Shown: one piece after another, positions 7,478 to 15,237 of the stretch
Numbering within the stretch: position 1 is the first letter of the stretch
Layout: the number at the start of each line of letters is the position of its first letter
Origin: Paracoccaceae bacterium
GTDB lineage: Bacteria > Pseudomonadota > Alphaproteobacteria > Rhodobacterales > Rhodobacteraceae
Assembly (NCBI GenBank): GCA_011389685.1
Contig: JAABTV010000024.1
Location: 1 to 32,872, forward strand
DNA: 32,872 nucleotides
Direction of reading: 5' to 3'
The notes under the pieces: generated by a model
Told to the model about the DNA's origin: nothing
Database searches by the model: none
What the model saw: only the letters and a program-made list of their open reading frames with translations
Program-made: the position numbers and the translations under genes

Positions 7478-8422
7478 TCATGATGGCGCATTTCGCCCCA
7501 TTGGCAAGAGCGAGAGCGAGGGGCGCCACGTCACCGGCGCGGCCTCGGTCCTGGACGTGGCCACCCGCAGCGCATCAAGCGCGATGGCCTCGGGCTGCCG
7601 CATCAGCGCTGCATAAAGCGGCAACGCGCCCCGGCGCAGATAGGGCGACCAATGACAGATCGCCGGCCGCTTCTCGCCCAGCGGATGACCCAGCGCCGCC
7701 AGCCGCGTCACCACTTCACCCCGGTCGAGCCGCAGCGTCACCTGCCCCGGCGCATCGAGCTGCGCGCGCCCCAGCACCCGGTCGCCGGGCCGCAAGCGCC
7801 GCCGCTGCACCGGCCCGACCAGCCGTTCCAGCATCATGTCGAACCCGGCATTCTCGCGCCCCGTCACCGCGATCACCTCGGCGCGCCTGCCCGCGCCGCG
7901 CGCCAGTGCCGCCTCGGCCGCGCCGCGAAACTCGGCCGGGTTGAGCAATATCGCCCGCCCCACCGCGCCCGGCTCAAGCTGCGCCATCGCCCGCATCACC
8001 ACCCGCGCCCCCAGGGAATGACCGATCGAATGCACTGCCCGCCCCGGCGCCGCGGCCCGTATGATCCGCACCGCCCGCGCCAACGCCCGCCCGGCAATCG
8101 CGGCCCGCCGATAGGCATCCCAGATCGTGCCGCGCGCCTCCCAGCCAAAGGCAAGGCCCAGCCCCTCATCCGCCGCCCCGCTGCCGAACCCCAACCCCCG
8201 GGGCCAGCTTTTCGCCTTCCAACTCGGGCCGTCCTCCATCGCGAGGATATGCGCATGCGGGCAATGCGCCCCATGGCCGGGGCGAAAACTGAACCCGTGC
8301 ACCATCACGATCACCGGCCCCGCGCTTTCGCGCGCGGCCCGGGCCAGCGCCGCCTCCGCCGACCCCCCCTCGCGATGCAGCACCAGCCCCGCATCGGCAC
8401 AATTCACCCGGATCACAGGCAT
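7478..8422 (-). CDS. Alpha/beta hydrolase of unknown substrate
   Basis: A 314-residue alpha/beta-hydrolase-fold protein. It has the oxyanion-region motif VIVMVHGFSF and the nucleophile elbow SIGHSLGAR (Ser near residue 173), with candidate acid and histidine residues downstream. No signal peptide or lipobox is seen, so it is probably cytoplasmic. The long arginine-rich C-terminal region is not typical of characterised esterases and I do not assign a substrate. The ATG at 8422 is preferred over longer upstream starts because it is preceded by GGGAGCAGG and because the upstream region holds a palindrome and the metZ leader. The glutathione transferase gene follows 21 bp downstream. Confidence 0.75.
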   Translation of the reverse strand: MPVIRVNCADAGLVLHREGGSAEAALARAARESAGPVIVMVHGFSFRPGHGAHCPHAHILAMEDGPSWKAKSWPRGLGFGSGAADEGLGLAFGWEARGTIWDAYRRAAIAGRALARAVRIIRAAAPGRAVHSIGHSLGARVVMRAMAQLEPGAVGRAILLNPAEFRGAAEAALARGAGRRAEVIAVTGRENAGFDMMLERLVGPVQRRRLRPGDRVLGRAQLDAPGQVTLRLDRGEVVTRLAALGHPLGEKRPAICHWSPYLRRGALPLYAALMRQPEAIALDALRVATSRTEAAPVTWRPSLSLLPMGRNAPS

Positions 8423-8432
8423 CCGACCTGCT

Positions 8433-8450
8433 CCCACAACATCTTGTGGG
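8433..8450. promoter_or_regulatory. CCCACAA-CATC-TTGTGGG inverted repeat (NrdR-box-like)
   Basis: Perfect 7-bp arms around CATC. The inner 14 bases, CACAACATCTTGTG, agree at 13 positions with the core of the published NrdR box ACACWATATMTWGTGT. Only one copy is present, whereas NrdR boxes usually come in pairs before ribonucleotide reductase genes. On the minus-strand mRNA the same repeat would form a hairpin whose right arm adjoins the GGGAGCAGG ribosome site of the hydrolase gene, so an RNA-level role is an equally good reading. Confidence 0.4.
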
Positions 8451-8531
8451 TCTGCTATCGCCCGCGCCCATGAAACCCGCGTGAAACATGGGTTACAAAT
8501 CCATGACGTTGCCACCCGGCCACGAATTGAA

Positions 8532-8559
8532 TTGACGCAAGACCGCCCGGCGATTAAAC
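8532..8559 (+). promoter_or_regulatory. Candidate metZ promoter
   Basis: TTGACG (8532-8537) followed after 16 bp by TTAAAC (8554-8559). Transcription would begin around 8566, directly at the riboswitch, which is the position expected. The glyQ promoter candidate has the same layout, TTGACC then GATTAA at identical spacing. The -10 matches the consensus only loosely. Confidence 0.4.
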
Positions 8560-8561
8560 GC

Positions 8562-8620
8562 CGCCCTGTGGCGATTTGTTACCGGATTGCGGGCCACTCT
8601 AAACATGCCGCTAAAGAGGT
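8562..8620 (+). ncRNA. SAM-II riboswitch (metA motif)
   Basis: The leader of metZ contains the SAM-II signature: a P1 stem GTGGC (8568-8572) with GCCAC (8593-8597) enclosing GATTTGTTACCGGATTGCGG, then CTAAAC and a 3' GCCGCTAAAGAGG that forms the pseudoknot side. SAM-II riboswitches bind S-adenosylmethionine and are known in alphaproteobacteria before metA, metX, metZ and metC genes. An intrinsic terminator follows 14 nt later, so SAM probably promotes termination before metZ. The related SAM-V class shares a similar core; the genomic context favours SAM-II. Confidence 0.85.
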
Positions 8621-8633
8621 CATCGCAGGGCTG

Positions 8634-8667
8634 CCCCCGTCGCATGACCGCGACCGGGGGTTTTTTT
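8634..8667 (+). terminator. Intrinsic terminator of the metZ leader
   Basis: CCCCCGTCGC pairs with GCGACCGGGGG with a single bulge and a short ATGACC loop, followed by seven T residues (8661-8667). It lies between the SAM-II element and the metZ ribosome site, 32 nt before the ATG, which makes it the expected expression platform of the riboswitch. Confidence 0.85.
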
Positions 8668-8699
8668 CATCGGGGCCCCGCCCCCGAAAGGAGCGCGTG

Positions 8700-9881
8700 A
8701 TGAGCGACAAATGGAACACCCGCACCGCGCTGGTGCATGGCGGCACCCGCCGGTCGCAATATGGCGAAGTGAGCGAGGCGATCTTCCTCACCCAGGGGTT
8801 CGTCTATGACAGCGCCGAAGCCGCCGAGGCGCGATTCCTCGAAGCCGGCCCCGACGAATTCATCTATGCCCGCTACGGCAACCCCACCGTGGCGATGTTC
8901 GAAGAGCGGATCGCCCGGCTCGAAGGGGCCGAGGACGCCTTCGCCACCGCCTCCGGCATGGCCGCCGTCAATGCTTCGCTCATGTCCTGCCTCAAGGCCG
9001 GCGATCACGTCGTCGCCGCCCGCGCGCTGTTCGGCTCCTGCCTCTATATCCTCGAAGACCTGCTGCCCCGCTTCGGGGTCGAGGTCACATTCGTCGACGG
9101 CACCGACATGGACCAGTGGCGCGCCGCCATCCGCCCCGGCACCCGCGCCGTGTTCTTCGAATCCACCGCCAACCCCACGCTCGAGGTGATCGACATCCGC
9201 GCCGTTTCGGACATCGCCCACGACAACGGCGCGCTGGTGATCGTCGACAATGTCTTCGCCACCCCGGTCTTTTCCCGCGCCATCGCGCTCGGCGCTGACG
9301 TGGTGGTCTATTCCGCGACCAAGCATATCGACGGGCAGGGCCGCGCGCTGGGCGGCGTGGTGCTGGGCACGCGCGATTTCATCCGCAAGACGGTCGAACC
9401 CTACATGAAACACACCGGCGGTGCGATGTCGCCCTTCACCGCCTGGATCATGCTCAAGGGGCTGGAAACCATCGACCTGCGGGTGCGCGCACAGGCCGCC
9501 AGTGCCCTGAAACTGGCCGAGGCGGTCGAGGGCCATCCGAAACTCGCCCGCACCCTCTATCCGGGCCTGCCCAGCCATCCGCAACACGATCTGGTCCGCG
9601 CCCAGACCGGGCAGGGCGGCACCGTGGTCTCGCTCGACCTCAAGGGCGGGCAGGGGGCCGCCTTCCGCTTTCTCAACGCGCTTGAAATCGTGGTGATCTC
9701 GAACAATCTCGGCGACGCGAAATCCATTGCCACCCACCCGGCAACCACCACCCATCAGCGCCTGTCCGCGGATCAGCGCGCGGCCCTCGGCATCACACCC
9801 GGTCTGATCCGCTTTTCCGTGGGGCTTGAAGACCCCGACGACCTCGTTGCCGACGTCACGGGCGCGCTCGACCGGGCCTGA
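8700..9881 (+). CDS. metZ: O-succinylhomoserine sulfhydrylase
   Basis: A 393-residue PLP enzyme of the Cys/Met-metabolism family. It condenses an activated homoserine with sulfide to homocysteine. Motifs in order: IYARYGNPTVAMFEERIARLEGAE, the cofactor-phosphate loop ATASGMAAVNASLM, FFESTANPTLEVIDI, IVDNVFATPVF, and the PLP lysine in VVYSATKHIDGQGRALGG. The C-terminal SLGDAKS-type motif of the family reads NNLGDAKSIATHPATTTH. The length and the SATKHIDGQGR form fit MetZ rather than cystathionine synthase; O-acetylhomoserine use cannot be excluded. The ATG is preceded by a strong AAAGGAG. Expression is probably controlled by the SAM-II riboswitch in front of it. Confidence 0.93.
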   Translation: MSDKWNTRTALVHGGTRRSQYGEVSEAIFLTQGFVYDSAEAAEARFLEAGPDEFIYARYGNPTVAMFEERIARLEGAEDAFATASGMAAVNASLMSCLKAGDHVVAARALFGSCLYILEDLLPRFGVEVTFVDGTDMDQWRAAIRPGTRAVFFESTANPTLEVIDIRAVSDIAHDNGALVIVDNVFATPVFSRAIALGADVVVYSATKHIDGQGRALGGVVLGTRDFIRKTVEPYMKHTGGAMSPFTAWIMLKGLETIDLRVRAQAASALKLAEAVEGHPKLARTLYPGLPSHPQHDLVRAQTGQGGTVVSLDLKGGQGAAFRFLNALEIVVISNNLGDAKSIATHPATTTHQRLSADQRAALGITPGLIRFSVGLEDPDDLVADVTGALDRA

Positions 9882-9911
9882 ATCGAGCCTGAATCGAGCC
9901 TGAATCGGGCC
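9879..9911 (+). repeat. Three 11-bp tandem units carrying the metZ stop
   Basis: TGAATCGAGCC, TGAATCGAGCC and TGAATCGGGCC lie head to tail. The first TGA is the metZ stop codon. Because the unit is 11 bp, the three TGA triplets fall in all three reading frames of the plus strand. Confidence 0.85.
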
Positions 9912-9921
9912 TGCCCCGCCC

Positions 9922-9943
9922 CTTCATCTTGCCAGAAATACTC
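9922..9943 (+). repeat. Copy 2 of the 3'-flank motif
   Basis: CTTCATCTTGCC (9922-9933), 2-nt gap, AAATACTC (9936-9943), 40 nt after the metZ stop and on the same strand. Compare 4982-5004 and 18878-18899. Confidence 0.7.
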
Positions 9944-10102
9944 AAGAATCCGCGCCCCCCGCGTCGCATTCCCTTGCGGCAGGGGCGCAAAAAACTGATC
10001 CATGCCCGCGCGGTCGCGTATACCCGGGCATAAGCATTGGCAATTTCGCGCTGTCGCCCTTACATTGCGACTGGCAGCATTGGCCCACAGGGGGGCAGGG
10101 AC

Positions 10103-11197
10103 ATGAACAAGATCACGCCCGATATCGACAAGGCACCCACGCGCGACGAGGCCGAAACCGCGCTCGCCCGGCTGCGCCAATGGGCCGAGCAGGCCAGCCC
10201 CGAGGAACTGGCCGATCTCGACCCCGCCCTTGCGCGCCTGACCCCCGGCGCACAATACCCCGAGTATTCGCGCGACTATCCCAAAGGCTTCACCGTCTCG
10301 CCGGCCTACAAGGCGACGCTGCCGGATCTTCAGAACGGCCCGGCCAGCCTCATCCGCGGCGCGAAACGCGTGATCCAGCATGTCGGCATCTCGAATTTCC
10401 GCCTGCCGATCCAGTATCACACCCGCGACAACGGCGATCTGACGCTGGAAACCTCCGTCACCGGCAGTGTCAGCTTGGAGGCCGAGAAAAAGGGCATCAA
10501 CATGAGCCGCATCATGCGCAGCTTCTATGCCCATGCCGACAAGACCTTCAGCTTCGAGGTGATCGAGGCCGCGCTCGACGATTACAAATCCGACCTCGAA
10601 AGCTTCGACGCCCGCATCCAGATGCGCCTCTCCTTCCCGATGAAGGTCGAGAGCCTGCGTTCGGGCCTTGCCGGCTATCAGTATTACGACATCGCGCTCG
10701 AACTTGTCGAACAGGGCGGGGTGCGGCGCAAGATCATCCATCTCGACTATGTCTATTCCTCGACCTGTCCCTGTTCGCTGGAACTCGCCGAACATGCACG
10801 GGCGGCGCGCGGGCAACTCGCCACGCCGCATTCGCAACGCTCGGTGGCGCGGCTCTCGGTCGAGGTGCTGTGCGAGGCGAAATGCCTGTGGTTCGAGGAT
10901 CTCATCGACCTCGCCCGCGCCGCCGTGCCGACCGAAACGCAAGTGATGGTCAAGCGCGAGGACGAACAGGCTTTCGCCGAGTTGAACGCCGCCAACCCGA
11001 TCTTCGTCGAGGATGCGACACGGCTCTTTGCCCAGCAGCTCGAAGACGACCCGCGCGTCGGCGATTTCCGCGTCGTCGCCAGCCATCAGGAATCGCTGCA
11101 TTCCCACGATGCCGTCTCGATCCTGACCGAGGGTGAACTGTTCGAAACCAGCAGCCTCGATCCGCGGCTCTTCACCACGCTGTTCCACGTCGGCTGA
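10103..11197 (+). CDS. folE2: GTP cyclohydrolase FolE2 (type IB)
   Basis: A 364-residue GTP cyclohydrolase of the FolE2/GCYH-IB family, which makes dihydroneopterin triphosphate, the first committed step of folate (and in some bacteria queuosine) synthesis. Family features: VGISNFRLPI near residue 95, the metal-ligand region YVYSSTCPCSLELAEHARA with the conserved cysteine, a PHSQRS motif, and the C-terminal ASHQESLHSHDA. Length is somewhat above the usual 260-300 because of a longer N-terminal part (about 60 residues before GFTVSPAYKATLPDLQ). Type IB enzymes accept several metals and are often induced by zinc shortage through Zur; I found no convincing Zur site in the 221-bp upstream gap. ATG 10103 has GGGGGCAGGG upstream. 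Later folate genes (folB, folP) are 13 kb away. Confidence 0.95.
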   Translation: MNKITPDIDKAPTRDEAETALARLRQWAEQASPEELADLDPALARLTPGAQYPEYSRDYPKGFTVSPAYKATLPDLQNGPASLIRGAKRVIQHVGISNFRLPIQYHTRDNGDLTLETSVTGSVSLEAEKKGINMSRIMRSFYAHADKTFSFEVIEAALDDYKSDLESFDARIQMRLSFPMKVESLRSGLAGYQYYDIALELVEQGGVRRKIIHLDYVYSSTCPCSLELAEHARAARGQLATPHSQRSVARLSVEVLCEAKCLWFEDLIDLARAAVPTETQVMVKREDEQAFAELNAANPIFVEDATRLFAQQLEDDPRVGDFRVVASHQESLHSHDAVSILTEGELFETSSLDPRLFTTLFHVG

Positions 11198-11347
11198 ACC
11201 TTCCGGCCCGCGAAGTTTCGCGCTCGCCGCTTGCAGGAGGCGGGAGGCGGGGTTGCGTATTTGTCAGTGGTGCTGACCCAGTTACCCCCTATCTTGATCG
11301 GCAGGGAGGAAACCACGATCTGACCGAATTCAGGAAAGGTTTCCAAA

Positions 11348-11572
11348 ATGGCTGATACCACGTCTCAATTCACCGTCTCCGACTCGCTCCGCTCGGGCTT
11401 TGCCCGGGTGCTGGCCTCGATCATGCGCGGGATTGAAACCAACGCCCATATCCGTTCGCGCCGCGACCGGATCGTCGCGCTCGAAGCCCGCTCCGATGCC
11501 GAACTGGCTCAGATGGGCCTCAATCGCGAGGATATCGCGCATCACGTCTTCCGCGATCTCTACTACGTCTGA
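11348..11572 (+). CDS. DUF1127 small protein
   Basis: A 74-residue basic protein ending in the DUF1127 signature: RRDRIVALEARSDAELAQMGLNREDIAHHVFRD. Such proteins are widespread and often multi-copy in alphaproteobacteria. The few that have been studied (for example CcaF1 of Rhodobacter sphaeroides) bind RNA and affect small-RNA processing and stress responses, so an RNA-related role is possible but not shown here. A good ribosome site (AGGAAAGG) lies upstream. It stands alone, 150 bp after folE2, and is followed by trkH after 81 bp. Confidence 0.9.
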   Translation: MADTTSQFTVSDSLRSGFARVLASIMRGIETNAHIRSRRDRIVALEARSDAELAQMGLNREDIAHHVFRDLYYV

Positions 11573-11653
11573 ACCCGCCACGGCGGCCGCACCCGATGGC
11601 CCCCTGTCCAAGGGCGCTTGACAGCGTGCGCGGAAACTCCCAACGCTCAGGCC

Positions 11654-13102
11654 ATGATCGACATGCGCCCCGTTGGATATGTGATCGGCCTTCTGGTGGC
11701 CACGCTTGGCCTGACCATGCTGCCGCCGCTGCTGGTCGATCTGGCCGAGGGGCGCGGCCACTGGCCCGCCTTCGCCGAATCCGCGGTGCTGACGGTGCTG
11801 GTCGGCACACTCATGGCACTCGCCTGCCGCAACGGCCTGCGCGAGGGGCTGACCATCCAGCAGACTTTCCTGCTCACGTCGGGGGTGTGGCTGGCGCTGC
11901 CGGTCTTCGGCGCACTGCCGCTCATGCTGGGGGCGACCGGGCTGGGCTTTACCGATGCGTTCTTCGAGGCGATGTCGGGCCTGACCACCACCGGATCGAC
12001 CGTGCTTTCGGGTCTCGACGACCTGCCCAAGGGGCTGTTGCTGTGGCGCGGCATCCTGCAATGGCTGGGCGGGATCGGCATCATCGTCGTCGCCATGGTG
12101 TTCCTGCCCGAACTGCGGGTCGGGGGGATGCAGGTGTTCCGCACCGAGGCGTTCGACACGATGGGCAAGATCCTGCCCCGCGCCACCGCCATCGCCCGGC
12201 AGATCTCGGTCATCTATATCGGTCTCACCGTCGCCTGCATGCTGACCTATCTCCTGCTCGGGATGAGCGCGTTCGACGCCACGGTGCATGCCTTCACCAC
12301 CATCGCCACCGGCGGGTTTGCCAATTACGACGCCTCGTTCGGGGCGTTTCCCGGCCCGCATGAATATGCCGCCACGCTGTTCATGATCCTCGCGGCGCTG
12401 CCCTTCGTGCGCTATGTGCAGATGCTCAACGGCCAGTCCACGCCGCTCTTGCGCGACCGCCAGGTCTGGGTCTTTCTCGCGATCCTCGCGGTGCTGGTGG
12501 CGCTGGCCACGCTGGTGCTGATGACAAGCCTTGGAACAGCCTCGGAAACCGCCATTCGCAAGGCGCTCTTCAACATCACCTCGATCCTGTCGGGCACCGG
12601 TTATGCCTCGGCCGATTACATGGGCTGGGGGGCGTTCCTCGTCACGCTGTTCTTCTTCATAGGGCTGATCGGCGGCTGCGCCGGTTCGACCACCTGTTCG
12701 ATCAAGGTGTTCCGCTACCAGATCCTGTTCTCCTCGATCCGCGCCCAGCTCAGGCGCACATTGTATCCCCATGGCGTGTTCGGCCCGCATTTCGAAGGGC
12801 GACCGGTCACCGACGACGTGCTCAACTCGGTGATGAGTTTCTTCGTCTTTTTCATCGTCACGCTGGGCCTGATCGCCGTTGCGCTCTCGCTCACCGGGCT
12901 CGATTTCATCACCTCGGTCTCGGGCGCGGCGACGGCCATCGCCAATATCGGCCCGGGCCTGGGCGACATCATCGGCCCTGCCGGCAACTTCGCGCCGCTG
13001 AACGACACCGCCAAGTGGATCCTGATCTTCGGCATGTTCGTGGGCCGGCTCGAACTCATGGTGGTCTTTGTCCTGTTCACCGTTCAATTCTGGCGCGCCT
13101 GA
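11654..13102 (+). CDS. trkH: Trk-type potassium uptake membrane subunit TrkH
   Basis: A 482-residue ion-translocating subunit of the Trk potassium uptake system. The four pore-loop segments of the TrkH/KtrB superfamily are visible: GLTTTGSTVLSGL, TTIATGGFANYD, SGTGYASADY and GGCAGSTTCSIKVFR. At least eight membrane helices surround them. It normally works with the cytoplasmic NAD-binding regulator TrkA, which is not in this window. The start MIDMRPVGYVIG (ATG 11654) gives the usual family N-terminus; a TTG 36 bases upstream in frame was rejected because it would precede it with non-conserved residues. Confidence 0.93.
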   Translation: MIDMRPVGYVIGLLVATLGLTMLPPLLVDLAEGRGHWPAFAESAVLTVLVGTLMALACRNGLREGLTIQQTFLLTSGVWLALPVFGALPLMLGATGLGFTDAFFEAMSGLTTTGSTVLSGLDDLPKGLLLWRGILQWLGGIGIIVVAMVFLPELRVGGMQVFRTEAFDTMGKILPRATAIARQISVIYIGLTVACMLTYLLLGMSAFDATVHAFTTIATGGFANYDASFGAFPGPHEYAATLFMILAALPFVRYVQMLNGQSTPLLRDRQVWVFLAILAVLVALATLVLMTSLGTASETAIRKALFNITSILSGTGYASADYMGWGAFLVTLFFFIGLIGGCAGSTTCSIKVFRYQILFSSIRAQLRRTLYPHGVFGPHFEGRPVTDDVLNSVMSFFVFFIVTLGLIAVALSLTGLDFITSVSGAATAIANIGPGLGDIIGPAGNFAPLNDTAKWILIFGMFVGRLELMVVFVLFTVQFWRA

Positions 13103-13250
13103 CGGCTGTCGGCCCATTCGGTGCCCGGATCCGGATGTGCCATTGCGCGGGGGTGCCGATGCGGGCGATCCTCCGGGGCCCAGCGCGCGTTGCGTTAACC
13201 TGTTCCGGCACCGAAATCGCCGCAACGCGGCGGTGCACGCATGTCAGCCG

Positions 13251-13275
13251 GGCAGCAGCCGGGAGTCACCCCCCG
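13251..13275. repeat. Intergenic motif shared with the glmM 3' flank
   Basis: GGCAGCAGCCGGGAGTCACC followed by CCCCG. The 11-mer GTCACCCCCCG and a preceding CAGCCGG recur at 26311-26333 after glmM. Here it sits in the 216-bp gap between the convergent trkH and protease-fold genes and is followed by a CCGA-TTT-TCGG hairpin. It may be part of a transcription-stop region or a dispersed repeat. Confidence 0.45.
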
Positions 13276-13318
13276 ATTTTCGGTGCGAAACCCCTGTTAA
13301 CCCCACCGTGCGCGGCGC

Positions 13319-15055
13319 CTACCAGCAGTTGACCAGAACCGTCATCCCGGCGGCATGATCGGTCAGCGCCTCGGGCGTCATGCTGTCCTTGAAAGGTCCG
13401 GATTGTGCCGTGATTCCAAGATCTTGCAGCACCTCGCGAATGGTCGCCGCATCGGCGGCGAAATGCACGCCCTCGGGCAGTTTGCGCGCGCCATCGGGGT
13501 GCGGCAACAGCATTCCGAACACGGCCCCGCCGGTATCCATCACCGGCCCCCCCGCATCCCCCGGAAGCGCGTTCAACGCCAGTCGCGTGAGCCCGGACTC
13601 GCCCTGCAAACCCTTGATATCACTCAGCGTTCCAAAGGTCAGCGTCGGCGCGCCCAGCCGCCCCTCGTAAGAGAATCCCGACACCGCCACGTCCGATTGC
13701 AGCCTTGGATCACCCTCACGCAACGCCGCCACCCGCCCCGGCGCCAACGCCTCGCGCGCGCGCAGCACCGCAATGCCCCGCACCGCGTCAAGCCCGAGGA
13801 TGTCAGCCTCATAACGGTTGTCGAGCGTGATCTTCTCGCAATTCTCCACCGCCTGCGCGGTGGTCACCACCGTGCCCCGCCCATCGACGAAAAACCCCGA
13901 GCGTGACAGGCTTGGCCGGCGGATCTCCAGCCCCGAAACAAGGTCGATATCCTGTTGCGATTCAACACCTTCGGACGGGCTCATCACGCCGTCCAGGCGG
14001 CTGAAACTCTGGCGCATCTCATCCAGAAGCCGCGACCGGCGCTCGTCGTCGCCGCGCGGCCAGACCAGCGTGAACCCCTTGATCTCGCCACCTTGCAAGC
14101 GCGCCTCGGTATGGCTGATCATGCGGGCATTCTGCCCGGTCAGAACGAAACTGTCGCGGTCGCGTTCGCGCGGACCCGTCTCGGGCACGATTTCGAGGGT
14201 CTGCATGATGTCGTAAAGCCCGAACAGGGTGTTCTGATCGCCCGGTTGGGAAATCATCAACACTTTTGCGTCAAGCTCTCCGCTGGCGTCGAAATGCACG
14301 AAGGGCGGCTTGTAGGCGGAAAAATCCACCACGCCGGTCGGAATCGCCATTTCGATCCCGGCGGTGTCGTCGCGCACCAGCTCGAGGTCCAGACCGTCGA
14401 GAATGGCATTGTATTGCCGTTTCAATTCGGCCCGTTGCATCGTGGTCAGGATGCCGGTCGCCTCATACCCGTTGTCGCGCTGCCAGGCGGCCATCGCGCC
14501 GCGCGTGCCGCGCCCGAACGCGCCGTCAATCCCGGCGGTGTAAACCCCGGCCCATTGCAGCATCTCCTGCAACGCCATGCGCTCCTCCCGGCTCAGCTCC
14601 GCCTCGCTCCGGCGCGCCTCGGTCGGGGTTTCGTCAATCGGTTGCACCTGCGGTTCCGGCTCCGCCTCGGCGACCTGCGGCGCGACGCTTTCCTCTGGCT
14701 CTGCGGGGTCGGGCAGGTCCAGCAAATTCGCGCCAACCGGCCAGAATTGTTGACGAAAACTGCTGGTGCGGGCGATGAAGCTGTCGCGCGGAATCTCGCC
14801 CTCGGCGCGATAGACTCGCAGCACCCGCTGCGCGTCGTCCTCGGTGTAGGGGCCCAGCACGATGGCGTACCAACCACCGCCAAGCGCGAACCCGTTCACG
14901 TCCGGAAGCCGCGCGCCATAGGCGCGGATGCGCTCCTGCGCCTGGGTCAGGCTGGGCTGCGCCTCGACCTGAACCCATGCGATATCCTGCTGCGCCGCCA
15001 GCGGGCGCGCGAAAAGAAAAAGGATGATGAAAACCGCGTAAAACTGTCTGATCAT
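13319..15055 (-). CDS. Exported SPOR/peptidoglycan-binding protein with inactive trypsin-like domain
   Basis: A 578-residue exported protein. Signal peptide: residues 1-22 (ending PLAAQ). Residues about 25-105 resemble a SPOR repeat (WVQVEAQPSLTQAQERIRAY, WYAIVLGPYTEDDA). Residues about 175-235 are a PG_binding_1 domain (LQWAGVYTAGIDGAFGRGTRGAMAAWQ). The C-terminal third (from about 380) has the trypsin/HtrA fold, but all three catalytic positions are changed: the usual TNAHVV is TTAQAV (Gln401), the usual DLAVL is GIAVL (Gly427), and the usual GNSGGP is GDAGGP (Ala501). It is therefore very likely a non-catalytic pseudo-protease that binds the cell wall. ATG 15055 is chosen for the signal peptide. 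Divergent from glyQ. Confidence 0.85.
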   Translation of the reverse strand: MIRQFYAVFIILFLFARPLAAQQDIAWVQVEAQPSLTQAQERIRAYGARLPDVNGFALGGGWYAIVLGPYTEDDAQRVLRVYRAEGEIPRDSFIARTSSFRQQFWPVGANLLDLPDPAEPEESVAPQVAEAEPEPQVQPIDETPTEARRSEAELSREERMALQEMLQWAGVYTAGIDGAFGRGTRGAMAAWQRDNGYEATGILTTMQRAELKRQYNAILDGLDLELVRDDTAGIEMAIPTGVVDFSAYKPPFVHFDASGELDAKVLMISQPGDQNTLFGLYDIMQTLEIVPETGPRERDRDSFVLTGQNARMISHTEARLQGGEIKGFTLVWPRGDDERRSRLLDEMRQSFSRLDGVMSPSEGVESQQDIDLVSGLEIRRPSLSRSGFFVDGRGTVVTTAQAVENCEKITLDNRYEADILGLDAVRGIAVLRAREALAPGRVAALREGDPRLQSDVAVSGFSYEGRLGAPTLTFGTLSDIKGLQGESGLTRLALNALPGDAGGPVMDTGGAVFGMLLPHPDGARKLPEGVHFAADAATIREVLQDLGITAQSGPFKDSMTPEALTDHAAGMTVLVNCW

Positions 15056-15156
15056 GATGGAATGAATGCCCTTGCCCTGTCCGCTCTGGTCTCGTTTCTC
15101 ATCGTGTTTTACCAAATCCCCCGCCCCGCGCATCCAAAATATGCGTGAGCCTGCAA

Positions 15157-15184
15157 TTGACCCTTCCGCCCCCCCCGATTAAGC
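15157..15184 (+). promoter_or_regulatory. Candidate glyQ promoter
   Basis: TTGACC (15157-15162) followed after 16 bp by TTAAGC (15179-15184). The longer pattern TTGAC-N15-GATTAA is identical in spacing to the metZ promoter candidate (8532-8559). The -10 is weak, so this rests mostly on the good -35 and the repeated layout. Confidence 0.35.
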
Positions 15185-15237
15185 AGGGCGCGAACGCGAT
15201 CCGAGGCGCGACAAAGGCGCATGAAAGAGGCATTTCA

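Noticed and set aside
9962..10102. Possible Zur site or paired GCATTGGC (10034 and 10077) before folE2
   Set aside because: No palindrome resembling a Zur box; the two 8-mers are 43 bp apart and have no other support.
11618..11646. TTGACA at 11618 as a trkH -35
   Set aside because: No acceptable -10 at 16-18 bp; the following sequence is GC-rich.
11330..13225. Long open frame on the minus strand across trkH
   Set aside because: Antisense shadow caused by strong third-position G/C bias; the protein is low-complexity (H, R, E, Q rich) and trkH on the other strand is beyond doubt.
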